Below, piece by piece: positions 51,939 through 60,918 of a stretch of DNA of 64,000 bases. Each line of letters opens with the position of its first letter. The stretch's first letter is position 1. The notes beneath the pieces are model-generated. The model was not told the DNA's origin. It saw nothing but the letters and a program-made list of their open reading frames with translations, and searched no databases. The position numbers were made by a program, and so were the translations under genes. This stretch comes from JARIHD01 sp035758825 (lineage in GTDB: Bacteria; Patescibacteriota; Saccharimonadia; Saccharimonadales; UBA4665), in NCBI GenBank assembly GCA_035758825.1, contig DASTWA010000007.1, positions 1-64,000 of the forward strand. Reading direction: 5' to 3'.

Positions 51939-52391
51939 ATGAGAACGGTTCAACGGGATATAGTTGGAGCATTTATTTTTTCTAGCGACAATAAACTGCT
52001 TCTCGGTAAGAGTATTAAAGGCGGCGTTTACCCTGATTGTTGGATTGTTCCGGGTGGTGGAGTGGAGCCTGGCGAAACTAAGCTTGATGCACTTAGGCGC
52101 GAGACGCTAGAAGAAACTGGTATTACCATTGACCAGGCTGGCATTAAACAGATTGAGGGAGAATTAAGCGGTCAAAGCGAAAAGGTATTAAGGGACACTG
52201 GCGAGAAAGTAGTAGTAGAAATGAAGTTTTATAACTTCAAAGTAATGCTTGCCGAAACAGCTAACAGCGTAACGCTTATTCATGAGGACGATTTCGTAGA
52301 CGCAAAGTGGTTTAGCGTTGACGATATAAAGAATCTGAAGTTATCGCCACCTACAATTACTACTTTGCAGAAATTGGGCTACCTACAGTAG
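51939..52391 (+). CDS. NUDIX hydrolase
   Basis: 150 residues with a complete NUDIX box beginning PGGGVEPGETKLDALRRE and ending EETGI. MutT-like; likely hydrolyses a nucleoside diphosphate derivative. Divergent from the inositol phosphatase-like gene. Confidence 0.9.
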   Translation: MRTVQRDIVGAFIFSSDNKLLLGKSIKGGVYPDCWIVPGGGVEPGETKLDALRRETLEETGITIDQAGIKQIEGELSGQSEKVLRDTGEKVVVEMKFYNFKVMLAETANSVTLIHEDDFVDAKWFSVDDIKNLKLSPPTITTLQKLGYLQ

Positions 52392-52448
52392 AAAAAGTAT
52401 GGCGAGGACTACATAGTAGAGGCTTTTTTCTTTGCTATACTTTCACTT

Positions 52449-54245
52449 ATGGCAGCAACGTTTACCGACCGCGACCACCAGGTTGCCCGAACTACCCATA
52501 AGCTATTTTGGCGGGCTAATGCCCAAGACCGCAGGACATTCATTGTTTGGCTGCTAACCAGGCCGGCAGCACTGCTCATATACAACGTCCTTATTCCTTT
52601 CCAGGTAGCCTACGGCTTGCAGTCAATTGTCACGGAGGAATTCGACCGAGTCGGGCATTATGCACTGATGGTGTTTTTACTTGGCCTGGCGTACTGCGTA
52701 TTGTGGGCAGTTGGCGGGGTCGCGATTTGCCGGAATGGCCGCGAGGGTACGGCGTTTATCCAGCGTGAAGTGTTCAAAAATTATTTAAATAAGGATTACG
52801 AGTTTTTTAATAATGCCTTTTTAGGAACTTTGGGTGCTCAGGCGACCAGGCTGAAGGACGCCTATAATGAGTATTCGATCCTCGTACTTAATAGCATAGT
52901 TAAGCAGATTATCCTCGTGGTAAGCAGCATAGGTATTATTGCCTGGCATTCGTGGGCATTGGCGGCGGTGACGGTAGTCAGCATGATCCTAATCCTGAGT
53001 TTTACCATCGCAACCGGTAAATGGCGGCTCAAGTACCGCCGGCTGCTGAGCGAGGCAAATAGTGAGATTGCCGGTGTGGTCGGCGATGCGCTTGGCCATG
53101 GTGTAACGGTTAAAAGCTTTGCCTCAGAGGCTTACGAATACCAACGTTTTGACAAAGCAGTCGCAAAGCAAGTGCGCATGCAATACCTGTCCTGGATGAC
53201 GTCTATACCGGCTGATGTAGGACGAATGATTTTGGCTACGGTCGCCACAGTCATCCTATTGGTGCTTACTGCCCGGCTGTACCAGGATGGTATTATTACC
53301 ATTGCGATTGTCGTATTAGTACAGCTGTATGTCATAAAGTTAGTGAACGCTACCCAAGAGATCGCCGATATGATCAAATCGTACGAGGCGACAATGAGCG
53401 GAGCCCACCAGGCGGTAAAAACGATGCTGCTTCAGCCGACAATACTTGACCCGGCCAAACCCAAGAAACTGACCCAAAAAAGTGGTCTGGACATAGAGCT
53501 AAAGGATGTCACATATCGCTATGGTGATGCCAAGAAGGGTAACGCCGCGGTCAAAGACTTTAGCTTGCATGTAAAACAGGGCGAAAAGGTCGGGCTGGTA
53601 GGATATTCGGGAAGTGGCAAAACGACGCTTACAAAGTTACTGCTGAGGTTTATGGACGTGACAGAGGGGAGTATTACGCTGGGCGGCGTAGATATCCGTG
53701 ACCTGTCGCAGGATGATTTGCGCTCGCGGATTGCCTACGTCCCACAAGAGCCGCTTTTATTTCACCGGAGCATTGAAGATAACATAGCCTACGGCAAGCC
53801 TGCAGCGGGCAGGGCTGCTATACGCAAGGCCGGGGCTGCCGCATTTGTAGACGAATTCGTAGGTGAGCTTTCCAACGGGTACGATACAATGGTCGGAGAG
53901 AAAGGCATTAAACTGTCGGGAGGGCAACGCCAGCGTGTTGCCGTAGCCCGGGCGTTGCTAAAGGATGCGCCGCTGTTGGTACTGGATGAAGCGACAAGTG
54001 CTCTGGATAGCCGAAGCGAGCAATACATCCAAAAAGCTTTATGGCGGCTTATGGATGGCAGGACAGCCTTGGTGATCGCGCACCGCCTAAGTACCATCCA
54101 GCGCATGGACAGGATAGTTGTTATGGATAAGGGTGAGATTATCGAGGTAGGTACACATGACGAATTGCTCAAAAAGAAGAAGGGCGTATATTCCCGGTTG
54201 TGGGCGCACCAAAGCGGAGGCTACCTATTGCCCGACGAACGTTAA
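52449..54245 (+). CDS. ABC exporter, fused permease and ATPase
   Basis: 598 residues: an N-terminal six-helix type IV ABC membrane domain (about 30-320), then the ATPase with Walker A GYSGSGKTT (from 385), signature LSGGQRQR (about 489), Walker B LLVLDEATSALDS and H-loop AHRLST. It functions as a homo- or heterodimer exporting lipids, peptides or drugs. It starts 7 nt after TATACT (52436-52441) and ends at a terminator. Confidence 0.93.
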   Translation: MAATFTDRDHQVARTTHKLFWRANAQDRRTFIVWLLTRPAALLIYNVLIPFQVAYGLQSIVTEEFDRVGHYALMVFLLGLAYCVLWAVGGVAICRNGREGTAFIQREVFKNYLNKDYEFFNNAFLGTLGAQATRLKDAYNEYSILVLNSIVKQIILVVSSIGIIAWHSWALAAVTVVSMILILSFTIATGKWRLKYRRLLSEANSEIAGVVGDALGHGVTVKSFASEAYEYQRFDKAVAKQVRMQYLSWMTSIPADVGRMILATVATVILLVLTARLYQDGIITIAIVVLVQLYVIKLVNATQEIADMIKSYEATMSGAHQAVKTMLLQPTILDPAKPKKLTQKSGLDIELKDVTYRYGDAKKGNAAVKDFSLHVKQGEKVGLVGYSGSGKTTLTKLLLRFMDVTEGSITLGGVDIRDLSQDDLRSRIAYVPQEPLLFHRSIEDNIAYGKPAAGRAAIRKAGAAAFVDEFVGELSNGYDTMVGEKGIKLSGGQRQRVAVARALLKDAPLLVLDEATSALDSRSEQYIQKALWRLMDGRTALVIAHRLSTIQRMDRIVVMDKGEIIEVGTHDELLKKKKGVYSRLWAHQSGGYLLPDER

Positions 54246-54254
54246 GTACTAACC

Positions 54255-54283
54255 AAAAGACCAGCGGTGCGCTGGTCTTTTTT
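54255..54283. terminator. Intrinsic terminator after ABC exporter
   Basis: 12-bp stem AAAAGACCAGCG/CGCTGGTCTTTT (54255-54266 with 54270-54281), loop GTG, T-run following. Confidence 0.9.
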
Positions 54284-54299
54284 ACGGGTGAAGCTACGA

Positions 54300-55778
54300 C
54301 TACACGCCTGGGATTGCAGCCAATGATTCGGCTTCGGTCTCGGCTTCGTGGTCGAGGTCTTTTTGGGTAGTCTTGTGCGACCGGAGAACAACCAGGGCGA
54401 TGACGCTGGCACCGACGGCGAACAGCGCCGCTACCTTAAATCCTTGGTGAAAGCCCGCCACCAAGGCGTTGGGAACGAGCGACATGTCACCATGGATTTT
54501 TGCCATTTCGGTGTTGGTGACCTTGGTCGACACGACCGTCAGGACGGCAAGGCCGATGGCACCGCCAACCTGCTGGCCGGTGTTGAGCAAGCCGGATACC
54601 AGGCCAGACTCTTCGTGTGACACACCACTGGTAGTGATGAGGGTGGCAAGGACGAACACAATGGACATGCCGGTGGCCATCATAATGATGCCAGGCAGAA
54701 TGTCGGTCCAATAGTTGGCGGCAATCGGTACGCGGGCAAAGAACATCAGGCCGGCAGCTACAATCAATGGTCCGACGACCAGCATTGCCTTGGCATTGAC
54801 CTTGGCGGCATTTTTGGACAAGAAACCTGCAACCAGCATGATGGTCAATGTGAACGGCAGGTTAGCCACGCCGGTTTCGGTTGGCGTGTAGCCCAGGATT
54901 TGTTGCAGGTAGATCGACAGGTAGAAGAACATGCCAAACATGGCAGCAGGCATCAATAGCTGGATTAGTGTACCGCCGGTTACATTACGGCGGCTGAAGA
55001 TACTCAACTTAATGAGCGGCAGGCGTACTTTGAGCTCATTGATAATGAATGTCGCCATCAGGCCGGCAGCTACTGCGAATGACACGATAGTCGACCGGTT
55101 GCCCCAACCATCTTCGGCGGCTTTGGCGAGTGCGTACACCAAGGCCATAAGGCTACCGGTGATGGTCAGCGCGCCAAGCACATCAACACGCTGCTTGTCT
55201 TGGGGTTTGGACGCAGGAACATATTTGATAGCTGCCGCAACGACGGCTGCCGCAATCGGTACGTTAATAAAGAAAATCCAGCGCCAGTCAACATACTGCG
55301 TAAGCACGCCACCCACGATGAGGCCGACGGCACCGCCGCCCGCTGCGACCATGCTCCATACGCCCAAGGCCTTATTGCGCTCAGAACCTTCCTTAAAAAT
55401 AGAAAGGACAAGCGATAAGGCGGCGGGGGCTAAGAGTGCTCCACCGAGACCTTGCAGACCACGGAAGGTGATCATTTGCAGTGGGTTTTGTGCAATCCCG
55501 GCCAGCAATGAGGCGATGGCAAAGACGATTACCCCGGCCAAAAACATCTTTCGCCGGCCAAATAAATCGGCCAGGCGTCCGCCGAGCAGCAAAAACCCGC
55601 CAAAGAGCAGGGCGTACGAAGTGACTACCCACTGGAGCTGTGCGTCAGTGGTAAACTTCAGGACTTCCTTAATGGCAGGCAGAGCGACATTTACAATAGT
55701 CGCATCGAGCACTACCATAAACTGTGCCGCTGCCAAGACCGCGAGCGCCAGACCTTTATGTTTAACTTTTTCCAGCAT
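54300..55778 (-). CDS. DHA2-family drug:H+ antiporter (EmrB/QacA type)
   Basis: 492 residues and about 14 membrane helices. Motif D1 near LDATIVNVALPAI, motif A GGRLADLFGRRK and motif C-like LLAPAALSLV mark the family, which exports amphiphilic toxic compounds. The start is ATG 55778 with GGAGG four nt upstream; an extended frame to 55850 has no support. It is divergent from marR at 55880 and probably repressed by it. Confidence 0.93.
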   Translation of the reverse strand: MLEKVKHKGLALAVLAAAQFMVVLDATIVNVALPAIKEVLKFTTDAQLQWVVTSYALLFGGFLLLGGRLADLFGRRKMFLAGVIVFAIASLLAGIAQNPLQMITFRGLQGLGGALLAPAALSLVLSIFKEGSERNKALGVWSMVAAGGGAVGLIVGGVLTQYVDWRWIFFINVPIAAAVVAAAIKYVPASKPQDKQRVDVLGALTITGSLMALVYALAKAAEDGWGNRSTIVSFAVAAGLMATFIINELKVRLPLIKLSIFSRRNVTGGTLIQLLMPAAMFGMFFYLSIYLQQILGYTPTETGVANLPFTLTIMLVAGFLSKNAAKVNAKAMLVVGPLIVAAGLMFFARVPIAANYWTDILPGIIMMATGMSIVFVLATLITTSGVSHEESGLVSGLLNTGQQVGGAIGLAVLTVVSTKVTNTEMAKIHGDMSLVPNALVAGFHQGFKVAALFAVGASVIALVVLRSHKTTQKDLDHEAETEAESLAAIPGV

Positions 55779-55818
55779 GTTTCCTCCGTCTAGTTTTAGT
55801 ATGAGATGACAAATTAGT

Positions 55819-55824
55819 AGTATA
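55819..55824 (-). promoter_or_regulatory. -10 box of DHA2 exporter gene
   Basis: TATACT on the minus strand, 40 nt upstream of the start; the dyad at 55847-55865 lies just upstream of it, over the -35 region. Confidence 0.5.
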
Positions 55825-55846
55825 TATAAATATTTGAAGTTATCAA

Positions 55847-55865
55847 GCATTTTTGAAAAACATGC
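55847..55865. promoter_or_regulatory. Candidate MarR operator
   Basis: GCATTTTTGAAAAACATGC is an inverted repeat (one extra base in the right arm) between the divergent exporter and marR promoters, directly 5' of the marR -10 box TATAAT (55866-55871). The position suits repression of both genes by the MarR protein. Confidence 0.55.
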
Positions 55866-55879
55866 TATAATACCATCGT

Positions 55880-56323
55880 ATGAGTATTAGTCCACAGCAA
55901 ACATGCGACGATTTATTAGGCCTGCTCGAAATCTTTAAGCGAGGTGTTCGCGACTTGGGTGAAAGGGAAGGACTTACCAACATGCAGGTAGCCGCCCTGT
56001 ACATTATCCATCGTCAGCCGACAGCGGTGATGGGCAATATCGCTGGCAAGCTGCATTGTGACGCGTCAAATGTGACCGGGATTGTGGACCGTTTGGTCAG
56101 CCAAGGTCTGGTTGTGCGTAAGGACTGTGAGACCGACCGGCGCGCCAAGGTGCTGGTGACTACGCAAAAAGGCGAAGCTACTATTTTGCGGATTATGCGT
56201 GATTTGCCCGCCCAGTTTGGCTGCGACAAATTGACCGAAGAAGAACGCCAACATCTGCATGATGTGCTAGTCAAAGTCGGCGGTTCACAAGCCTGCATTG
56301 GCATTTTTACATCTGTCAGGTAA
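55880..56323 (+). CDS. MarR-family transcriptional regulator
   Basis: 147 residues with the winged helix (MGNIAGKLHCDASNVTGIVDRL and the wing CETDRRAKVLVTTQKG). It is divergent from the DHA2 exporter, a classic local repressor/efflux pair that responds to exported ligands. It starts 8 nt after TATAAT. Confidence 0.9.
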   Translation: MSISPQQTCDDLLGLLEIFKRGVRDLGEREGLTNMQVAALYIIHRQPTAVMGNIAGKLHCDASNVTGIVDRLVSQGLVVRKDCETDRRAKVLVTTQKGEATILRIMRDLPAQFGCDKLTEEERQHLHDVLVKVGGSQACIGIFTSVR

Positions 56324-56335
56324 CGGTATTTGCGA

Positions 56336-56971
56336 CTACACGTCGGGTAACGGCGGGATAATGTACGGCGGTAGTTTGCCGTCCGGACCAACCCTGCCAT
56401 ATATATCGGGAAGATCACGATACTGTTCCCCCAGATCGAGCCCAAAGCCAATCGCCCAGGCTTCGGGGTTACTAATGCCAAAGCCCACGAGATCCGGCTT
56501 ATAATCGACATCGGGAGCTCTGGCCGCAGGGCGGTCGAGCAATACCGCCGTGGTCAGTGATGCTCCACCTTGTTGTCGCATGTGTGTCTCGACAGCGGTC
56601 AATGTTCGGGCGCTATCGGCGATGTCTTCCAGGAGCACATCATGTACCTTGGGATGAGCAGGGCTTTGCGGTACCTGGAGCCAAGATAGTTCGCGGGATC
56701 GGGTGCCCTGGTAGCTCTTGACTTGTATGGTGTCGATAGTGATCGACGAGGGGCCATACGGGAGCCGGGACATCCCGGCCACCATGAGACGGCTGAAGGG
56801 GAGTGCTCCTTTGAGTATGGGCAGAAACCTGACATCTTGTCCATTAAAGCGCGTCGCTAGATATCCGGCCATCTGGGCAACCCGCCGTTGGATTGCTTCG
56901 TGGTGAATCCAAGGCTTAAAGACCATGTCCCCTGATTCGATTTGAAGCGGCCGCTCGATGCCTGTAGTCAT
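56336..56971 (-). CDS. Hypoxanthine-guanine phosphoribosyltransferase-like protein
   Basis: 211 residues. PILKGALPFSRLM matches the HPRT dipeptide loop and VLLEDIADSARTL the PRPP-binding loop (Gly replaced by Ala). FGISNPEAWAIGFGLDLGEQYRDLPDIY matches the HPRT C-terminal signature. It salvages purine bases with PRPP, useful in an organism probably lacking de novo synthesis. The altered PRPP loop may lower activity. Confidence 0.82.
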   Translation of the reverse strand: MTTGIERPLQIESGDMVFKPWIHHEAIQRRVAQMAGYLATRFNGQDVRFLPILKGALPFSRLMVAGMSRLPYGPSSITIDTIQVKSYQGTRSRELSWLQVPQSPAHPKVHDVLLEDIADSARTLTAVETHMRQQGGASLTTAVLLDRPAARAPDVDYKPDLVGFGISNPEAWAIGFGLDLGEQYRDLPDIYGRVGPDGKLPPYIIPPLPDV

Positions 56972-57066
56972 AAAACTTTATTTAAGCATATATACGGCGT
57001 TTGCAAAAACATCTATTCTGATGTTTAACATTGTTATCATAATTTGATAGAATGTAACCATAATTT

Positions 57067-57143
57067 CGGGGTGTGGCGCAGTTGGCTAGCGCGCAGCGTT
57101 CGGGACGCTGAGGTCGGAGGTTCAAGTCCTCTCACCCCGACCA
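57067..57143 (+). tRNA. tRNA-Pro (CGG), CCA encoded
   Basis: Acceptor CGGGGTG/CACCCCG, anticodon stem CAGCG/CGCTG with loop TTCGGGA, discriminator A57140. Very similar to the tRNA-Pro(TGG) at 50926. Confidence 0.95.
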
Positions 57144-57145
57144 TG

Positions 57146-57178
57146 AAAAGAGAGTTACTTATGGGTAGCTCTTTTTTC
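57146..57178 (+). terminator. Intrinsic terminator after tRNA-Pro(CGG)
   Basis: AAAAGAG pairs with CTCTTTT (57146-57152 with 57169-57175) around an imperfect inner stem, followed by T residues. Confidence 0.65.
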
Positions 57179-57217
57179 ATGTCCCGTGCCACTTGCGGGC
57201 GGTGCTACAATAAAGCC

Positions 57218-57850
57218 ATGCTGGCAACGATCATTGTCGTTCTTGTTACTTTTTGCATTCTGGTGTTTTCGGAGTGGCTTTCCAGGTCAAAAGAAATCCA
57301 TGCCGAGCTTACTCGCAAGCTGGTCCACGTAGCGGTTGGAACGTTCGTAGCGTTTTGGCCGTTTTTTTTGAGCTGGCGCCAAATACAAATGTTGAGCTTG
57401 GCATTTTTTGTTGTCGTTGCACTGTCGGTAAAGTTTAATGTGTTTCGTTCGATCCATGCGGTCAAGCGGAATATGACCGGTGAGTTGCTGTTTGCCATTG
57501 TTATCGGCCTACTCGCATTAATTAGTACCTCGGAATGGGTGTTTATGGCTGCTATGCTGCACCTGAGTATTGCCGACGGACTGGCAGCGGTCATCGGCGT
57601 GGGCTGGGGAGACAACAACAGCTACAAGGTCTTTGGCCGGACTAAGAGTATAGCCGGAAGCGGGGCGTTCCTGATTTCGTCGTTCTGCATACTGCTTGTC
57701 TATATGTTGGCCGCTGATTCGACCACAAGTTTCCTCACACTGCTGTGGTTGCCGTTTGTGGCAACTGCCGCCGAGAATGTTGCCGTACAAGGAACAGACA
57801 ACATCGTGATGCCGATGCTGATCGCCGTCGTCCTGACAAGTGGCGTTTAG
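57218..57850 (+). CDS. Dolichol/phytol kinase-like membrane protein
   Basis: 210 residues, about six membrane helices. ELTRKLVHVAVG, HLSIADGLAAVIG and AENVAVQGTDNIVMP are the pattern of CTP-dependent polyprenol/phytol/diacylglycerol kinases (SEC59/VTE5/DGK1 fold). It would phosphorylate a membrane isoprenoid or lipid. ATG 57218 is 6 nt after TACAAT. Overlaps the convergent P-type ATPase by 4 nt. Confidence 0.8.
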   Translation: MLATIIVVLVTFCILVFSEWLSRSKEIHAELTRKLVHVAVGTFVAFWPFFLSWRQIQMLSLAFFVVVALSVKFNVFRSIHAVKRNMTGELLFAIVIGLLALISTSEWVFMAAMLHLSIADGLAAVIGVGWGDNNSYKVFGRTKSIAGSGAFLISSFCILLVYMLAADSTTSFLTLLWLPFVATAAENVAVQGTDNIVMPMLIAVVLTSGV

Positions 57851-59706
57851 CTGGCTTTTTTGGGTTTGGCTAGCGGACCAAACTTGCCGTGGGCGCGGAG
57901 AGCATTGAATATGACTACGACATCCACCAGCTCCTGAATGGCCGCGCCATAGATTGGTTTGAACTTGCCGGTCGCAAAAACGAGCATCAATACGATGCTC
58001 AACCCTATGCCGACCCAAATGCTTTGCTGGGCAATAAAGAAGGTACGCTTGGCGATTTCGCGTCCCTTTGCGACGCGGCTAAGATCGTCAAGCATCACCA
58101 CAACATCAGCGGATTCACTGGCGGCGGTTGACCCCCGCGCCCCAAGCGCAATGCCCAGATCACTTGCTGTTAGCACCGGTGCGTCGTTCACGCCGTCGCC
58201 GACAAAGGCGACTGGGTGGTAGGGCAAATCTTCGATAGCGCGGATTTTGTCGCCAGGCAGCGTCTCGGCGTGGAAACGCGTAATGCCCAGCTGTTTGGCA
58301 ATGCCTTTGGCAACGGTTTTGTTGTCGCCGGTAACCATGAGCAGGTGTTTTACGCCGAGCTTTTGCAGATCCTCGAGTGTCTGTCTGGTTTCTGTGCGAA
58401 GCTCGTCCTTAAAGGTGATGACCCCGGCCAGTTTGCCGTCAATGGCAACGAATGCGGCCGTGGATTGGACTTCGTTGGGATTGAAGGTCCTGGGGAGGGC
58501 GACGTCCGACTCGCTCAGCATGCTCAGCCGGCCAACAAGGACATCGCGGGATTGGACTTTGGCGCTAAGGCCGCTGCCAGCTAGCTCGCGGACGTGCTTG
58601 GCTTTGGCGACAGTAATATGGCTTGCCTCAGCCTTGGCAACAATGGCTTTGGCCAAAATGTGGTTAGAGCTCTGTTCGAGAGACGCTGCCAGGCCGACTA
58701 CGTCGCTGCGGCTGAACCCGTGGTATGTTTTGACTTGGTCCACCATAGGTTCACCCTTGGTCAGGGTGCCGGTTTTGTCAAAAGCGAAGGTTTGGGCTTC
58801 GGCGAACTTTTCGAGGGCGCCGCCGTTTTTGATGATAATGCCGTGCTTTGCCGAACGGCTCATCCCCGAGATGATAGCGATGGGTGCGGCCAGAATGAGC
58901 GGACAGGGGGTGGCCACGACAAGCACCTGCAGAAAGCGGAGTGAGTCTCCACTGAGCGCCCAAGCCGTACCGGCAATGCCAAAGGATATAACGGTAAAGG
59001 GGATGGCGTATTTGTCGGCTAAACGGACAAAAGGAGCCTGGCTCTTAGAAGCCGCCTGGACTAATTTGATGATTTGTTGGTATTGGCTGTCGGCAGCGGC
59101 GTGGAGCGCGCGGGCGGTAATGACGCCATCCTGGTTGATGGAGCCGCTCAGAATGTCTTCGCCAGTTTTTTTGACGGCTGGCAGGCTTTCGCCGGTAAGA
59201 CTTGATTCGTCAAACCCGGCTGTGCCTTCGAGGATGGTGGCGTCGACCGGCACGACTTCTCCGGCTCGTATAACGATGCTATCACCCGCTTTGACCTCAC
59301 TGGCTTTGACGTCGATCACTTTGCCATTTTTGAGCAGGTGGGCTTTTTGCGGCGAGCGTTGCAAGAGAGCGTCCAGCTCCCGTTTGGCCCGGTGACCGGC
59401 ATAGTCTTCGAGCGACTCGCCGCCAGTGAGCATGAGTACAATAACCATCGCGGCCCAGTATTCATGCATGACGAGTGCGGTAATAATTGCGGTTGCCGCC
59501 AAAATATCGACACCATATTTGCCCTCACGCAAGTCCTGAACCATGCCCCAAAGGAGTACTCCGGCCTCGGCCGAAATCACCGCGATCAGCGCCCAATGCG
59601 CAGCGGTGTCAAAGGATGCCAGGTCAAGCCCAAGCGCGATCATGGAAGTAAAAAGCGCTGCCGCAAATAAACGGTACTCACGTATGAAGTGTAGAAATTT
59701 TTTCAT
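57847..59706 (-). CDS. Heavy-metal P1B-type ATPase with TPC motif
   Basis: 619 residues. TGES, phosphorylation site DKTGTLTKG and GDGVNDAPVL are complete. The membrane ion site reads ATPCPLILAAP, with TPC in place of the CPC of copper/zinc pumps. No N-terminal metal-binding domain or Cys/His-rich segment. The metal is unclear; TPC/SPC-type sites are linked to other divalent metals. The ATG at 59706 follows GGAG; the longer frame from 59817 overlaps the neighbouring NUDIX gene and is unlikely. Confidence 0.9.
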   Translation of the reverse strand: MKKFLHFIREYRLFAAALFTSMIALGLDLASFDTAAHWALIAVISAEAGVLLWGMVQDLREGKYGVDILAATAIITALVMHEYWAAMVIVLMLTGGESLEDYAGHRAKRELDALLQRSPQKAHLLKNGKVIDVKASEVKAGDSIVIRAGEVVPVDATILEGTAGFDESSLTGESLPAVKKTGEDILSGSINQDGVITARALHAAADSQYQQIIKLVQAASKSQAPFVRLADKYAIPFTVISFGIAGTAWALSGDSLRFLQVLVVATPCPLILAAPIAIISGMSRSAKHGIIIKNGGALEKFAEAQTFAFDKTGTLTKGEPMVDQVKTYHGFSRSDVVGLAASLEQSSNHILAKAIVAKAEASHITVAKAKHVRELAGSGLSAKVQSRDVLVGRLSMLSESDVALPRTFNPNEVQSTAAFVAIDGKLAGVITFKDELRTETRQTLEDLQKLGVKHLLMVTGDNKTVAKGIAKQLGITRFHAETLPGDKIRAIEDLPYHPVAFVGDGVNDAPVLTASDLGIALGARGSTAASESADVVVMLDDLSRVAKGREIAKRTFFIAQQSIWVGIGLSIVLMLVFATGKFKPIYGAAIQELVDVVVIFNALRAHGKFGPLAKPKKAS

Positions 59707-59756
59707 AAGCTCCAGTCTTTTAACTGTGTTTGCTATCAGTATACCATCAGGTATGC

Positions 59757-60305
59757 CTAACGGGGGTTTTCTGTTAGGAACGACACCGAAGGTACGTTTG
59801 TCCAACTTGCAAGGCATTCCTGCAGAATGAACACGCCGATTTCACGCACATCTTCGGGTATATCCTCCGTGGGGAGGGCGATGAGTTCCGGCATGGTAAA
59901 GGCCTTGATTTCGGCGGACTCGCTACGGTCGGCCGACCCAGGCGGCATGTCCTTGGCCGTAAAGGCGTAGGCTATGTCCGTGTGGTAGTGATCGGTATCT
60001 CCAAAACGCACGCTGATTGTCGTTACGGGCTGCGGATGCATGATACCTTCACTTATCGTTGCGGCTGGTATGCCGGGCTGCAAGAGGTCAAGCCGGCTCA
60101 TGGAATAGCCTGACTCTTCGGTTATTTCATGAGCCACGGCACTCCAGGGGCTTTCGTCCAGTTCGACATGCCCGCCAAACTGGAGGTATTTGTTGAGCTT
60201 ACGATGTCTGTGAAGAAGTAGGGCCGGTGCGCGGCCTCCGGTGTAGACAATGTATGCACTGGCCGTAAGATCGTATTGGCCGGGGACGGTGTGAATATGC
60301 GACAT
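59757..60305 (-). CDS. NUDIX hydrolase
   Basis: 182 residues with NUDIX box GGHVELDESPWSAVAHE then ITEESGY (His replaces the conserved Arg). The LHRHRKLNKYLQFGGH context is common among actinobacterial/CPR NUDIX proteins. Substrate unknown. 50 bp upstream of the metal ATPase on the same strand. Confidence 0.85.
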   Translation of the reverse strand: MSHIHTVPGQYDLTASAYIVYTGGRAPALLLHRHRKLNKYLQFGGHVELDESPWSAVAHEITEESGYSMSRLDLLQPGIPAATISEGIMHPQPVTTISVRFGDTDHYHTDIAYAFTAKDMPPGSADRSESAEIKAFTMPELIALPTEDIPEDVREIGVFILQECLASWTNVPSVSFLTENPR

Positions 60306-60331
60306 GGGGATTACCTACTCTGTAACTTCTA

Positions 60332-60613
60332 TCACCATTGAGGTAAGGTTATATCTGCGTCAATAAGAGGCTGCACAGGCTGTGGTTCGCTAAAGGTCAC
60401 ACTGGGTTTGTCGGTGCAGGCGACGGAGCCTTCGTTGGTTGCGTTGGGGTCTGCAGGGATAAGGGGACTGGTGGCGCGCGGGGATTCACAGATGCCGGGG
60501 TTTACCTCTTTGTCGCAAGATACAAGACAGCCCGCAAGCAGCAGCGCGCCACCGCCGCGGGCCGGGGTTCTTATTGAGCCGCTACCAATGCTTTGCTCAT
60601 GTATAGCCATCAT
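60332..60613 (-). CDS. Possible small lipoprotein
   Basis: 93 residues. An Arg-containing N-terminus, then GGALLLAGCLVSC, where LLAGC is lipobox-like, followed by a Pro/Ser/Thr-rich tail with few features. GGAG and AAGG precede two adjacent ATG codons (60613, 60610). The hydrophobic segment is short, so export is uncertain. Confidence 0.5.
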   Translation of the reverse strand: MMAIHEQSIGSGSIRTPARGGGALLLAGCLVSCDKEVNPGICESPRATSPLIPADPNATNEGSVACTDKPSVTFSEPQPVQPLIDADITLPQW

Positions 60614-60654
60614 GCACCTTTCTCCTAATAGATAATACAAATAAAACTATACCA

Positions 60655-60683
60655 AACAAAAAGGGCTCTCATTGCGAGAGTCC
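60655..60683 (-). terminator. Intrinsic terminator after tRNA-His
   Basis: On the minus strand GGACTCTC pairs with GAGAGCCC (one bulge), followed by TTTTTGTTT. Confidence 0.8.
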
Positions 60684-60697
60684 TTTAAATATCATCA

Positions 60698-60775
60698 TGG
60701 GGCGAATGATGGGGGTCGAACCCACGGCCTCCGGAGCCACAATCCAGCGCTCTAACCAACTGAGCTACATCCGCC
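60698..60775 (-). tRNA. tRNA-His (GTG), G-1 and CCA encoded
   Basis: Loop TTGTGGC. GCGGATG/CATTCGC acceptor with G-1 (60775) facing C73 (60701), the histidine identity pair. CCA at 60700-60698. Confidence 0.94.
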
Positions 60776-60918
60776 AAATCAAATCTGACGGGAGTATTGT
60801 AGCATTTTTCAAGAGGTAATTCTAGCCTATGATTTCAAAACCAAAGCTTAGCGGAGTTTACTTTACAAAAATGCCATGCTACCATCGATCATAATAGACA
60901 ACAAGGACAATTTATTGT

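Noticed and set aside
54931..55809. 292-codon open frame opposite the DHA2 exporter
   Set aside because: Antisense to a clear membrane transporter; low-complexity Ser/Thr/Pro composition.
58247..59395. 382-codon open frame opposite the P-type ATPase
   Set aside because: Antisense shadow of conserved ATPase motifs; no start signal or recognisable protein.
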